Below are positions 1 through 12,068 of a stretch of DNA of 64,000 bases, one piece after another. Made by a program: the position numbers and the translations under genes. Every line of letters starts with the position of its first letter. Within the stretch, counting starts at the first letter, position 1. A model generated the notes under the pieces. The model was not told the origin of the DNA. It did not search any database and was given only the letters and a program-made list of their open reading frames with translations. This stretch comes from Takakia lepidozioides. Taxonomy: Eukaryota; Streptophyta; Takakiopsida; Takakiales; Takakiaceae. Location: assembly GCA_030704615.1 (NCBI GenBank), contig CM060732.1, positions 38,855,053-38,919,052 of the forward strand, written 5' to 3'.

Positions 1-61
1 TAGCGGGAATGCCCGAGTCGTGAATGACGGACAATAAGATGGTTCTTGCCGGCAACCCCTC

Positions 62-810
62 AATCAACCTTGCGTCAGCGCAAGGTTGATTCAGGTGACA
101 GACACAGACATCCGAAACTTTTTTGAACGTTTGAAGCTCACAGAACAACCTTGCGTTGACGCAAGGTTGTTTTGAGAGTCTTGTCAATGTTTCTCTTTGC
201 CTTGACTCCCACCGTTGCAAGCCCCACAAACAAGCTTGCGTCAACGCAAGGTTGATTTGAGCTACAGTCCAGTGTCGTTTTGATCTATTTTTTTGTACGT
301 TTGAAGCTCACCAAACAACCTTGCGTTGACGCAAGGTAGTTTGGGAGTCCTGTCACAGTGTCTATGTGCCTCCAATCCCACCGTTGAAAACCCCAAAAAC
401 AACCTTGCGTCAACGCAAGGTTGATTTGGGCTGTAGTCCAGTGTCATTTTGATCTACTTTTTTGAACGTTTGAAGCTCACCAAACAACCTTGCGTTGACG
501 CAAGGTAGTTTGGGAGTCCTGTCAAAGTCTCTCTTTGCCTCCATTCCCACCGTTGAAAGCCCCACAAATAACTTTGCGTCAACGCAAGGTTGATTTGGGC
601 TGCAGTCCAGTGTTGTTTTGATCTTTTTATTTTTAACGTTTGAAGCTCACCAAACAACCTTGCGTTGACGCAAGGTAGTTTGGGAGTTCTGTCGAAGTCT
701 CTCTTTGCCTCGATTCCCACTGTTGCAAGCCCCACAAAGAACCTTGCGTCAATGCAAGGTTGATTTGGGCTGTAGTCCAGTGTCGTTTTGAGTTGTCGCA
801 AGGTTGTTTT
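62..810. repeat. phased palindrome array, ~85 bp spacing
   Basis: About nine copies of an inverted repeat with consensus CCTTGCGTNNACGCAAGG lie near 66, 146, 232, 317, 401, 485, 570, 655 and 740, with a half copy near 790. Spacing is 84-86 bp apart from the first interval of 80. Flanks alternate, so the true tandem unit is about 169 bp and holds two palindromes. The spacing is close to eight DNA turns, so all copies would present the same helix face. The array ends just upstream of the ParB-like gene fragment at 880. Short ORFs across it on the minus strand are read-through of the repeat and not genes. Confidence 0.9.
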
Positions 811-879
811 GGGCCAAGCCAGTGCATGTTTTACAGTCATTTTGTTTAATACCAGACTTCGTGACTGATAAATCTTCCG

Positions 880-2950
880 GTTTTTAGCAAAGGAAAAGGA
901 AAAGGAAAGACCTTGCCAAAGACGAAGCAGAGGCAGGGTATGAAGATGATGAAGATTGCGTTGACGAACATTACGCAGACAGAGCAGAGGCTGTTATCGG
1001 GGGACAGAAGGTGAACTCTTCGAAGGTAATCCTGTCAATGGAAATTCCTGGTGGAAATCTCCTTATCCCACTGTGCAGAATGATATTGATGCCCACTGTT
1101 CGGCCAGCACTCAGAAACGACATAAGGAAACTCAAAAATTATTTTGTGCTTGGGTATGTGAAGGGTTTTGCGGTGTTCTATGTTTCCACAACTGACACGA
1201 ATGGGAGAAGAGTGCCATGTATCTGAAGAGATTGAGCAAAGTTGGGATCCATGTTGGCGTGAAGTAAACAGAGAGTTCGAGGCCAAACTATCCAAGAAGG
1301 CTTCCACGAAAGTTTTCATAGGGAAGATGTTTTTTGTATGGGATGGCAATCACCGGTTGCTTGCCTGGATGGACTACATATCCGAGTTGCACTCTGACGA
1401 AAATGATTGGCACTGGAGCGTTCATTCTATGGTCCTGGATCACAAAGGATGAATCACACAGCTGTTGACTACCATGCACGACATCAACAAGTAAGTTTTC
1501 CGAAGTTGTTGTGCTTTATGTGATTGCCTTGCTTTGTTTGTGGTTGTTTTCTTCTTAAATGGCAAAGTGACTATTCAATGCAGATCAAATGAAACCTCCC
1601 ACGTAACAAACGACCTCTGCCACACCCTTTTCCGGGTTCAGAAGATGGGTATGATGCCACTGGAATCATTTGCAAACATGTTGAGTCCAAGTCAAATGAA
1701 GAGATGCAGGGAGAAGAAGCTCGTCACCTGGTATAGCCTGACAAGAAAGGAATTTCTTGACTACATGTACACAGTAAAGAAACCGAAACCGAATTTAAAG
1801 CTAGGCTAGTTTGTTCCCTCTATTCAATGGATGTGAATTTAAGGATCCTACATTTTGGATTGTTTGCAGGAAGAGATAGCGGAGACAGGCTTGGCGAAGG
1901 CCGAATACTACGCCACTCACAGAGGAGGAGAGGTCTGCTGTAGGGGTGGCGGAAGCAATCAGGTTTGAGATGGATAACCACAGAAAGAACCTGCTGAGTG
2001 CGTTTGACAAACAAATCCGCATTGCAGATCCCGGTCTCGGCTCAAAGTTCCTGGAGCAGGTGAAAGTGCACTACGACAAGTATGGAACTAAACCCGATAT
2101 GACTCAAGAGAAACTGCATCGCCTGTCCATTTCAATGGTGGACCCCGCAACCAAAATCGGATGGTTGGAGATTTGGAACTCAGATCCTCTGGTGAAGGAC
2201 ACGTATGGGTTTCCAAGAACAGAGAAAGACCTCAAAACCAATGTGATAAAAGTGGTGGGTGACCACTCTTTCGACCAATGGCTTCACAAAGCTACATTCT
2301 GGAGCCAGGTGAGAGAAACAACCGATTCATTCTTGCAGTTTGCATTTTTCCAGAAATTCCGTGTTGTTCGCCTCCATAGCCTCACATTATTGTTGGGATA
2401 GCTGGAGAAGCGTGCTATGGCAGCACTGGGAGAGTCCTTGATTGACTATAAAATCACCATGACAACACCTAGAATCTCTCTTGAGCAATACATTCGGAGA
2501 TGGAAATGTGCAATATGGAACAACTGTTTCTTCAGGGAGTTTGAAAGAGACAAAGACATTTCCAGGTCGAATGAGTTCAACAATCAGTACAATAGCGAGT
2601 AAGCTATGAAGCGAGTCTTGTCATGCTTTTTATGGATGTTTTCCAGAACACGGGTGCATAGATTTGGCGTTCGGCTGATGAAGTCTACAAGGCATATATT
2701 CCATATCAACCTCTCAACGGCGTATGGTACTATGTTAAGTAGTTTCAACATTCAGGGATCTTTCCTTGTCATCCTTGATGGAAAAAATAGGTTAAACTTA
2801 GCAAACCAGCCCCTCTGTTCTTACTTATTGTTCTCAGAGTGTCTTATGGTTGCAGGTGCCTAATTAATTCCAGCCAGCATTGTGAAGGTGGACTATCAGA
2901 CCTACTTAGCCGTCAGCACCAATGGCTCCATTTCTCAACTAAATTTGTCG
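880..2950 (+). pseudogene. ParB-like domain gene, 5' part, transposon-borne
   Basis: This is a multi-exon, broken relative of the gene at 46154-51230 (-), recognisable at protein level only. An acceptor near 880 leads into an acidic stretch (EDDEDCVDEHYAD). A ParB/Srx-like region follows: PLCRM near 1077, AVFYVS near 1170, and the box KMFFVWDGNHRLLAW near 1325, where the DGNHR motif is typical of the superfamily. A one-base frame break near 1205 splits it. Exon 1 ends at a good donor (AACAAGTAAGT, near 1489). Further exons begin after acceptors near 1583 and 1869. The one holding ADPGLGSKFLEQVKVHY (near 2020) ends at TGGAGCCAG|GTGAGA near 2308. Later exons hold YIRRWKCAIWNNCFFREFE (near 2490) and VDYQTYL (near 2890). 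No methyltransferase half was found before homology stops near 2950. Confidence 0.7.
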
Positions 2951-2959
2951 AGGTTTGCA

Positions 2960-4830
2960 ATTTTTTTATTGTGGCTTGTATGGTCCTGGGATCTTCACCC
3001 TTGTATGTAATCATCAATGTTTGGATGGTAGCATCTTCTAGTGTTAGTTCATCTTTCTGCTCTCACCCCTTGGAACACTATGCGTGATGTTAGATCTTGT
3101 GGTCCTGAGGGTAGTCTATACAGGGTTGTTATCAAGGTAAGAGTTTCACTTTTCCTACTAAGAATGAGTCCATCAGACACAAAAATGGCATTGTAGAGCT
3201 CCTGGATTGTCGATCTTGTCTCCCTTCATCACAAAAGAGGTGTTGAAGGTTTCATTCAGAAAAATGAATATGGTACAGGTATATGAATGGTTGGCTTAAC
3301 GGTTGGCTTAAGTAACTTAGGAAAAATATATTTGTTGGCATGCGAAGAATAAGGAGCGCTGCTCTGTGAAGTTCACGAGTGGTTGATCTCCCGAATGTGG
3401 TGCCCACCTTGGCCCACTAGTGAGGCGTATGAGCAAGCATGTACGTATGTCTCTTTGTTTTTTTTTCCTTTGCTTCTTTATTGGGTTTTGGGTCACACAT
3501 ATGAAAGACTGGAAGATAAATAGCATACATGCTTATCTTATAAGGGAGTTTAATCAATTATTCTACACTAGTTCATTGCTAATAATGTAGTCCTTAAACT
3601 GAAAGTGTTTTAGTATTGATCCTTCTTGACTAACTTGATTGATCTAAGTTCAAGTTCCTTGCATCAGCCATAAGCAATTTATCATCAGCCATAAACAATT
3701 TGCCATCAGCTATAAGCAATCGGCTATCGACAAGGGTCACTTGGTATTTGTCGAAGTGACAAAGTAAAAGCTTCATCAGCTCATCAATGATTACACATTA
3801 AACTTTATTTATCAATTTTTGAGCTGCGATTTGTCTGATAGATAATATTGTAATAATGTAATTATACATACCATTGTTTCAATAATGAATCATAAACATT
3901 ATGTTAGTTTCTCAAAAAATATTTTATATGTAACGTAATAAATTTACTCTTTCAGTTTTTCAATATAATTGTTTTTCAGAAAATAGAATGTGTTCATTAA
4001 TATTTTGGCAACATCAACATTTAACGGATCTGAAGTCAAATGATCCTTAGAGCGTCCTTCCATGTGGGAGGAGCTCCGCCCGCAGAAAAAAGAATTTGCC
4101 ATATGCTAAAAAAAAATGGTTGGGTTCACTCAAGAATTTCCAATGTCATGTGGATAGTTTTCGACTTTAGCATGACGTGGTAGAGGGTACTGCAGGAACG
4201 AGTGACTTTAGCATGACGTGGCAGGCAAGTACATGCTGCAATCAATTCGCGGTACTCAGCGGACAAGCTCCCTTCCCATTTTATTGGGCTGCGCCACTGA
4301 CACGGAACCGGCCATTCTTGTAGTGGCGAATAATCCCCAGATTTCGACCTCAAAAAATAAAATAAAATAATCTATCGCAAATCCATTGTTTTTTCATGGA
4401 TGAAATTGCCAAAATTTCTCCAAACGAAAAATAAATTATGGATGAATTCGCCAAATATGGATGATGGCACATAGGTGGATGAATTATAGTGGATGAACAG
4501 AGTAAATGGCTACTCCTGCAAAACTCTGTAGCCACTAGTATTGTTTTGCATGACTGGACAGAGAATGGGTTGACACCATCCGAGGAGAAGCCGAGGTGGA
4601 CATGTCGTGGGTCCTCCAAGAGAAAAGGCCACATCTCTTCAATATGCCTCCATGCTTGTGAATCTTGGCCCACACACCTTTCCCGGGGGGCCCCGATGCG
4701 AGGCGTGCCATCTCATGAGTCTGGCCAATTCGGGGCTTCGGTATTGTGCCCTCAACGGGATGATCGGAAAGTAATGCATTTTCTAGGATGAAATACCCCA
4801 CGCCCCCCACATGTAATCATCCCATTAGCA
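2960..4830. other. non-coding, AT-rich, no gene recognised
   Basis: I see no supportable coding region here. A 21-bp tandem repeat (CATCAGCCATAAGCAATTT-like, about three copies) lies at 3662-3722. 3780-4020 is strongly AT-rich. 4380-4500 contains scattered GGATGAATT words that may be decayed palindrome units of the transposon family next door. Confidence 0.5.
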
Positions 4831-4834
4831 CACA

Positions 4835-6030
4835 TAGGATGCATCGGAGAGTGATCGCGGATCCTCACCATAGCAAAGTCTCATTTGGATCCTTTTGTTG
4901 TATAGTTCTGAAACACTTAATGAAAATATTGACGATTTCAAAAATCATTGTGTTCAGACTGCATGTCCGATTCCCTACATTTCTTCCGGCAACCTAAATG
5001 TATAATAAAAGCAGAAGAGACGCAAACTTAAGTAAAGAACCCTACAAGTAAATTATGCACACCAGCGAGCCGGGAACTTGAAGCCATGAAAACCCTGCCG
5101 TTTCTAACATTCCTATTGGGAATTTCTGCGCCGAAATAGCCCAGTGTGCGCCTTCATAATATGGGCCTTATAAAATTCCACGAAGGAATTACTGCACCAA
5201 AATATCACGATGGAAGCCTTCAGCACAAGGCACTTCAGCACATTCCACTAGGGTATTTCGGCGCCGAAATAGCCCGCTCTGCGCCATAAAATACCGCAGT
5301 ATATCACATTTTAAGAGGAGATTTCGGCGCCGAAATACCCCGGTGGATGTCTTCAAAACACCACTTTAGCACACTGCTCTTGGGAATTTCGGCGCCGAAA
5401 TACCAAGGACGGTGGCTTTAGGACGGCGGTGGTTTTAGCACAATTTCTTCCTGTAATGTCGTGGCACCTTCTCTATCGAGCCCCTTCTAGCCCCACTCAT
5501 TTTCGATCACCTGTGTGGGTAGCCGTTGCTGGCCAATGGGGGCACGTATTGCCGTTGCCCCAAAGAAGATCACCTGAGAAGGTTTTCCGCATTGGGTTTT
5601 CAATGTTTGCATCTCCTTGTTTAAAAACAACAGTGATTACTTGTCCCTCTCCATTCCCGGTGGGCGCACACTTCCTCAATGCCACCCTGTGTAAGTGCCT
5701 TCTGCATTCGACGGAGCGGGATTGGAGGATCGCGATTGCGTGAGCCGGTGATGGGAGACATTATAGTGGAGTTGGACTTCAGTGAAGGTACACGCAGGGT
5801 GACGAGTTTCCGAGCACTTCTGTGGGATTCTCTTTGGGTGAGGCCTGCCAGTGGACAACAGTGGATACTTGTTGTGCGAGATAGACATGGAAGACGGAGT
5901 GTTCGTCTCTTCGTCATGAGATGTTGCTGCGGCGAGTTCTGGCGTTCTTACTACCATAACTATACTGCACCTCCACAGTATTTGCTCCCGGATAGGGCTC
6001 TTGAGTTGCTCACTCACTCTTCTGGGCCTA
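4835..6030 (+). mobile_element. partial copy of left end of the 15-kb MULE
   Basis: This segment aligns by eye at high nucleotide identity with the reverse complement of about 44850-46087, the region between the ParB-methyltransferase stop and the left part of the 15-kb element. Homology begins at GGATGCATCGG (4838) and ends near GGGCC (6030). It covers the palindrome array and most of the small ORF of unknown family. Neither terminal repeat is present, so it is a truncated fragment. The element was therefore present in more than one copy in this genome. Confidence 0.85.
5115..5405. repeat. ATTTCGGCGCCGAAAT array, five units
   Basis: Five palindrome units start near 5121, 5187, 5254, 5319 and 5385, spaced 65-67 bp. 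Units 1 and 2 are degenerate (CTGCGCC and CTGCACC centres) and the last three keep the GGCGCC core. The array is the counterpart of the one at 45515-45805 inside the 15-kb element. Confidence 0.9.
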
Positions 6031-6045
6031 AAAAAAACACTGACG
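5679..6045 (+). pseudogene. unknown-family ORF, copy of transposon end ORF
   Basis: The open frame is nearly identical to the minus-strand ORF at 44778-45185 and contains MGDIIVELDFSEGTRRV, a WILVVRD strand and a Cys-rich RCCCGEFW stretch. It stays in frame further upstream than the 15-kb copy, because a CGA codon here corresponds to a TGA there. It loses homology near 6030, so the C-terminal part (which reads LDVCEFHDAVEEAF in the other copy) is missing. I do not recognise the family. The more distant paralogue at 57644-58258 suggests a conserved element-encoded protein. Confidence 0.6.
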
Positions 6046-6159
6046 GGAACTTGTCTCCCACTCGCCGCCCCATGCATGGAAGTGAAAATTGTACGCCGCC
6101 ATTTTTGTCCGTTTCCTCCCTAAAAGGCCGGGTACATGGAAGGCTGCTCTTAGGTGGCT

Positions 6160-7790
6160 GATTATTCAATGAGCTATTATGCCCAAGTTTTTATTTGAGC
6201 TAATTTTGCTCAATGGGCTTAAATTATTTTTAACTAGCAATGATTCAAGTGAAAGTACCAAAATAGCAACTCAAGATAGTTAAATTGAGCATCCAATCAT
6301 GCTATACTTATCTCAACTAATTTTGCTCAATTAGCTTCAATTAGCAGTGACTCAAGTAAAGAATGTTTGTATAGCAGGTGGAGATAACTCGGCAAATTTG
6401 TTTTACTTTTTTTCATAATATTTTAGATATATTTTTTATACAATAAAGCACCAAGATTTCACCCAACAATTTTATAGGATATTTTAATATAAACCTTCAT
6501 AAACCTAACAATGAATCTAATCATTCATGACAAATCACCATTTCTTCCATTTATGGCATCTTACATTCAAAGAATATACTATAATTTATAATTTTCAATT
6601 AGATAATATCAATATATCAAGATAGGTAGTTTGTTTGTTTTGTTTTGTAGCGTCGTTGACATCTCCCAAACCGTAAGGCCTCCGTCCGCGGTCTTGATAC
6701 TGCTAGAAAACCCTCACCAAGGCGGTTTCATAATTTTTGGATTTGGGCCTTGTGGGAGATATTGAATTTCAAGTATTTTTTTTCACTGAAAAATTCATAA
6801 AAGTAGCAGATTGGGTTTGTCTCTAATATAAAAATGGCAGTAGATTATGTGCTAAAAAGTAGAGGCCACATTACTATGGATTATTGCAACCATACAACAT
6901 TATTTGTCTAGAACAGAAGAAGCATATTGGATGGACCACAATTTCCCTAGCATTTAATGTCCCGAATTATTTTGTCAATCATTTCACAACCAATTCATAT
7001 TTGCCTTGGACCACTCAAGTCCATATTTTCTGTATCCATTGACCTGTTTAATTTTTAGGTAAATGAAGCAACTTTGATAAGTGAGAAGGTGAAAAAATAT
7101 TTGAAAAGGTGGCGGGTGGTGATGTAAGAAAAATGAATCATCCGTTGTTTAAAGCAATATAGACTAGAAAATGATCAGTAGAGTGATAGACAAGAAGTTG
7201 CTTCGTAACTGTAAGAATGCGAAGATCGCTCGAGGAGTGACTGAGGACTCAGACAGGAAGACTTGATCGACTTGGGAACGGCCTCATGACAGTCTTCACG
7301 TCAAGGGTCACAAGGGGATCACTAGACTACAAACAAGCAAACCTGCTTCAGGATTGGGGTACTGTTGCTTTCAAATAAGTCGGCCGGAACACTTGGATCC
7401 GTGCATCCCTCTGCTTGGCAACGTTTGGATTCATGACGCTACTTGAGATTTCTGACTCTTAATTTCCTTGTATGTGCGTAATTCAGAATGGTCTGATGTT
7501 GGAATAAGAACAATTCTCCGGACGAGTCCGCACAATGTGACAGAAAGTTGTTAGAGGAGTACTGTTTGTGGGGCCAGATATGGCGTAATCATCAGCTGCA
7601 ATCCAGCCGCCCACTAGCCAAGCTTGACATGCTAAGAGCTCTGATCATTTGCTTCTCAGCCGTCACCCCTGAAAGTATAAGAACATGGCGGGATCTAAGC
7701 TGAGATATTGTGAGCCTCAACATCTTCCCTGCAGTATCACAACAGATCCCCGGCCTGTGAAGGTGGACGTTCAGTACCCTGTCTTTGGAG
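6160..7790. other. AT-rich intergenic DNA upstream of the lipase gene
   Basis: No coding region is recognised. 6180-6370 carries two diverged copies of a roughly 130-bp unit (GCTAATTTTGCTCAAT followed by a GACTCAAGTRAAG-like tail). 6400-6650 is very AT-rich. The promoter and 5' leader of the lipase gene presumably lie in 7200-7790, but I see no convincing TATA element that would fix a start. Confidence 0.4.
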
Positions 7791-7793
7791 AAG

Positions 7794-10700
7794 ATGGAGC
7801 TGGCTCCCCGCGGGAGGAGATCATCACCTATCATGACTTTGTTACTGTGGCTTGTGCTGGTGCTGCATACTGCTACTTTCGGCGTCTGTGAAGAGCATAG
7901 GGCTGGTTCTGAGATCCGTAGGCAAAGTCTGGATGAATCATCTGGTCTGTGCGCTTCAATCATATTAGTGGACGGGTACCCTTGTGAAGAAATTACGGTC
8001 TGTATTGTTTACATCCCTTCGTGTCATTTCCATGGATGCCGTATGTAGTTGTAGCATCTTTTGTACTTCTACATTGTGCCAAGGACAGGTAGTTTGGACA
8101 CCTCATTGTGAGAAATCCAGCATAGCGCGAATTCGGGATCAATACTTCAATAGACGCCATTTCAGCCAGCCACAGATTGAAGGGACAGTGAGTGAAGGGG
8201 ATTCTGGGTGAAGAAACTCATTGAAGCTCACTTTAGACGCCAGCTACAAGACTTTCTGGAGACAATTAATCTCATTGACACAACCGAATGAATGGAGAAC
8301 TGTACAGGTGCAGACATCGGATGGGTTTCTGCTGGGCCTACAGCGCATTCCATATGGAGCGAGCGGACCAGGATCATCAAGTGGAAGCCGACCACCTGTC
8401 TACCTCCAGCACGGAATATTTGGGGTATGTCACATCTAGTCTCAGGTGGACGTATTTGCTGACCCGTGACTGGGACTCGACTGATGCTCTGGGAAAGTCA
8501 GACAGACTCCAGCTAATTCCTTAATACTCAAGATTGAGAGTTCATTACGTGTCGAAAGTCCGTGTTACCGGTCTGGTCCTCAGTCTCCATCGCCTGAATG
8601 TGAAATCTCAAAGTTCTACTTATCCTACAGGTATATATATCAGATGCAGTTCTAGTTAATTGGATTCATAATGCCTTACAAACTTTTTGAGGCTCTTTCT
8701 CACCTGAACAGGGTGGACACAACTGGGTAATCAATCCGCCCCAAGAATCGTTGGCATATATGCTGGCAGACCAAGGATTTGATGTTTGGATCGGCAACAC
8801 GCGTTGCAATTTGTGGAGCCACGGCCACGTTTCCTATTCAACCAGCGACACAGTACGTTCTCTGGCCACCTGGTTGATCTCGTCTTTGATACATCATCCA
8901 CAACTTGTAGGAATTCCTTGACGACGTGTAACAGAGCTCTTCAAGAGTAAACTGTATATGAATTGAACATGATTAATTCTTGAAATCTGCTCTCTATCTA
9001 CACATCACGAGCTCTATGTGCTCTCCCACTGCTGACCACTCGGCACTCTCGTCTGCCCCATGTGATCATGCAGGCTTATTGGGACTGGACATTTGATCAG
9101 CATGCATCAAGTGATTTGCCGGCCTTGGTCTCTTATATCTACGGGGCAACTGGCACTCCTCTGTATTTTGTCGGTCATTCTCAGGTACAGATATCATACG
9201 TACTACTCGGTTCACATAGAGGATACCAAGGGCTTTTTGGTTCTTAAAGATGACCAGTCCACGGTGACAAGATCTGGATTCGTCTGCTTGCTCGCAGGGG
9301 ACAATCATGGCCTTGGCAGCCTTCTCTCAGACACCAGAGATAACCCAAATGGTCAAGGCGGCTGCCTTGATGAGCCCAATTGCGTATTTGCAGCACATAA
9401 CGTCCACACTTTCCCGTGTAGCCGCCGATCTCATGCTTGATAAGGTATTGTCTCTTGCAAACTTCAAGAGCTTTTCGTGTACTATCCGAATTAATGGAGC
9501 ATCATGTATCCTGTGGGAATGTGAACACTCGGTTGCCCTCAAACAATGAGATATCCAGGAATAACTCTAGGCTGGTGACCCTGGTTTGAGATCTGTTCTC
9601 TAGACCTCTTTGACACGGGCCGGTCTGGTCTTGTTCACAATGTGCTTGTGGCAGATTTTCAATCTGTTTGGCATACAGGAATTCACTGAGCACACGTAAG
9701 TTTCCAAATCTCGAGATACCTATATAACGTACCTATTATACATGTGTGATTGTAAAGTGCAACTATTCTCAGTCGGAAGTGGGACCAGTTTCCAGGAAAC
9801 AGTCACGTTGAGCTGTTAGTTTCAAGAGTGCTGCTGCAGGTTAAACCAGCTGGGAATTCCTGGAAGAAAAAGAGCTCTACATCACGTGTCTATGTCTAGG
9901 GACGGCTATAACTCTTTGATGCATCCGCGATCTTTTGGGTTCCGTTCTGAATGTGTTCATGCATTACATGGCCATCAGCAAAGTAGCGAACGAGCTGCTC
10001 GACTTAGCGTGCTCGGTTCCAGGTGTCAATTGCGGTGATCTGAACACTGCGTTTACAGGTGCTTCCTTGTACCTCAAGTGGGACTCAGTATACCATTCTT
10101 TAGAGACAATTCCCTGGGGCAAATACATATTCCACTTTTCCCCTAGATCACAGCAATGCAGGCGGGGATCTTTGTCTAGGAAATATGGTATAGGAGACCA
10201 GATTATTCAAGCTCCCTGTGTTCTAACTTCTTAGGCATAAAACATGCATGCAGCTCGTGGGCTTGAATATCCTTCCTAGACATAAGTTGCAATGTACATT
10301 GTTACTTCATCAATTACATGCGACCCAACATGCTTTTTGTTTGCTTTCCGAAGGTGAATTAGGTGGGCATCCTGGAAAATGAATTCAACTGTCATATCCA
10401 GCAGCTCCAGGAATGGCCATGTCGTTGTTCAAATCATTCCTTTGAGAACCTAGCTTCGTTCATACATGATGCTACTTAGAAACCGATCAGGGCTCTACGG
10501 CCAGTGAGCTACTAGTTGGAATTGCTGCAGTAGGCCAATGGCGTATCTTTCTCTCGGCCAGGTTATTTGAATGATGAATCTGGATCTCGCTTTTTAACAT
10601 GCGTGCGTGCACATGTTTTCGATAGGGCAAAACTGCTGTTACAACACTTCGCGCTACATTTACTACAATGAATGGGGGCCCGAATCCACTTCAACGAAGA

Positions 10701-11444
10701 ACTTGCAACATCTTGCACAGAGTAATATCTCACCACTTGAATCTCATCATTCATGGTCATATATTGTTGGACCCTTGCCTTGCAAATTTACTGCGAGCTA
10801 CTGCCAAACTATTTGACAGTTGCAGGAATGAGATCTCCAGTCATAGTACGTCACATGAACATACTGCCTGGACGATCTATCTTATCAGAAGCGCTCATCG
10901 ACCTTCTCGCGTGAGGATATATTATCCATTAAAATCCTTTCCGACTCTTTGTCTATAGAAGTGCAACTTGTTCATGAAGAAGAACTCACATCTCAGTCAC
11001 ATCTCGGTCACATGCTCATGTCACTTCTGAATTAGATTGTACTTAGCAAGATGACGATGAGTCAGGACTATGAAACTTTCTCTGATTCAGATGTGATATC
11101 CATTGATGAGCACTTGTGTGTGAAATGCCCGGACAGTCATCCGGTATGGGGACTTCGCAATGTACGACTTAGGGGCTGCTGAAAACCTCGTGCACTACAA
11201 TCAATCGACGCCTCCTACATATCCACTGGCCAACATACCGCAACAATTTCCCATGTTTCTGGCCTACGGAGGAAAGGATGCCTTGGCAGATCCGCAAGAT
11301 GTGGGACTCCTGCTGAATGCTCTCAAGTGTCAGGTGCAGCCACTCTATATAGACAACTATGCGCACTCCGACTTCACTGCAAGCTATCGAGCCAACGTTG
11401 ATGTGTACACCCCGCTCATTTCCTTCTTCAATGCCCACACATAA
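7794..11444 (+). CDS. acid lipase / triacylglycerol lipase, alpha/beta hydrolase
   Basis: A secreted or vacuolar lipase of the lysosomal acid lipase type, expected to hydrolyse neutral lipid esters. Exons read from splice sites: 7794-7997, 8308-8424, 8712-8852, 9074-9184, 9298-9444, 9655-9695, one near 9925-10060, 10626-10721 and 11137-11444. The start is the first ATG before a hydrophobic signal (LLLWLVLVLHTATFGV). Exon 1 carries GYPCEEITV and exon 2 VQTSDGFLLGLQRIP with LQHGIFG, both family hallmarks. Exon 3 holds GGHNWVINPP and FDVWIGNTR. The nucleophile elbow GHSQ|GT is split by an intron at 9184. The catalytic Asp is in YGGKDALAD and the His in YAHSDF (last exon). Residues FTG|QNCCYN join cleanly across an intron. 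Only the exon 7 acceptor is unresolved. No frame break was seen, so it is probably functional. Confidence 0.9.
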
Positions 11445-12068
11445 TTCAATTCTTCAACTTTCCGACTTCATATCAAATTCATTGCACTGCCGCCTTCGAT
11501 CTATCCGTGGTTGGAGCATCAATTTCTTAGCGTATATAGCGCAGCCCATGAAACCCATTTCCAATCTAGACTCTTTACTCCACCGGTAGCACAGTCCAAC
11601 TTAGATACCAGGAAAACCAGACTCCATCTTTTGGAGGATTACTTAGCTCCTGCAGGATTCGCATTTATCTCTAGTTACTAAGTTCAGTGATTTCTTTGAA
11701 ATAAAATTCCCCGTATAGGACTGTGGGTTGGAAAGTATCAAAAGGCCTGGCAGCTTTTTTAGTTCGGATCTTAGGCTTTGATTATATACAATTTGTACAA
11801 GGTGATTGATCGCTCTCAAAACAAGAGGCCCCGAGGTCCCTACCAAGTAGGAGTGACGGTTAAAGGGATCTCACAGACAACTTCCATTCTCTCACAGTGT
11901 TGATAGAGCTACTCAAATACCCCAACAAAGAGGGAATCTCATTGCCAACCAGAGCGTGCAAGCTTCAATGTCCATAGTTTTTTATATGTGGGTAATGCCA
12001 AAAGTACTGGCACTTTCTACTATCAACGTTCTTGCACATTTTTTGGTGGAGCATCCATAAGTTCTGAT
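11445..12068. other. intergenic gap between convergent genes
   Basis: This is the 3' space between the lipase gene (+) and the LEA gene (-). I see no coding signal and no recognisable repeat. It should hold both 3' UTRs. Confidence 0.5.

Noticed and set aside
262-840. Minus-strand ORFs in the first kilobase
   Set aside because: They translate the palindrome repeat itself and have no independent support.
7500-7560. Hammerhead-like ribozyme
   Set aside because: CCGGACGAGTCCG looks like a stem, but the conserved CUGAUGA and GAAA core strings are not arranged around it.
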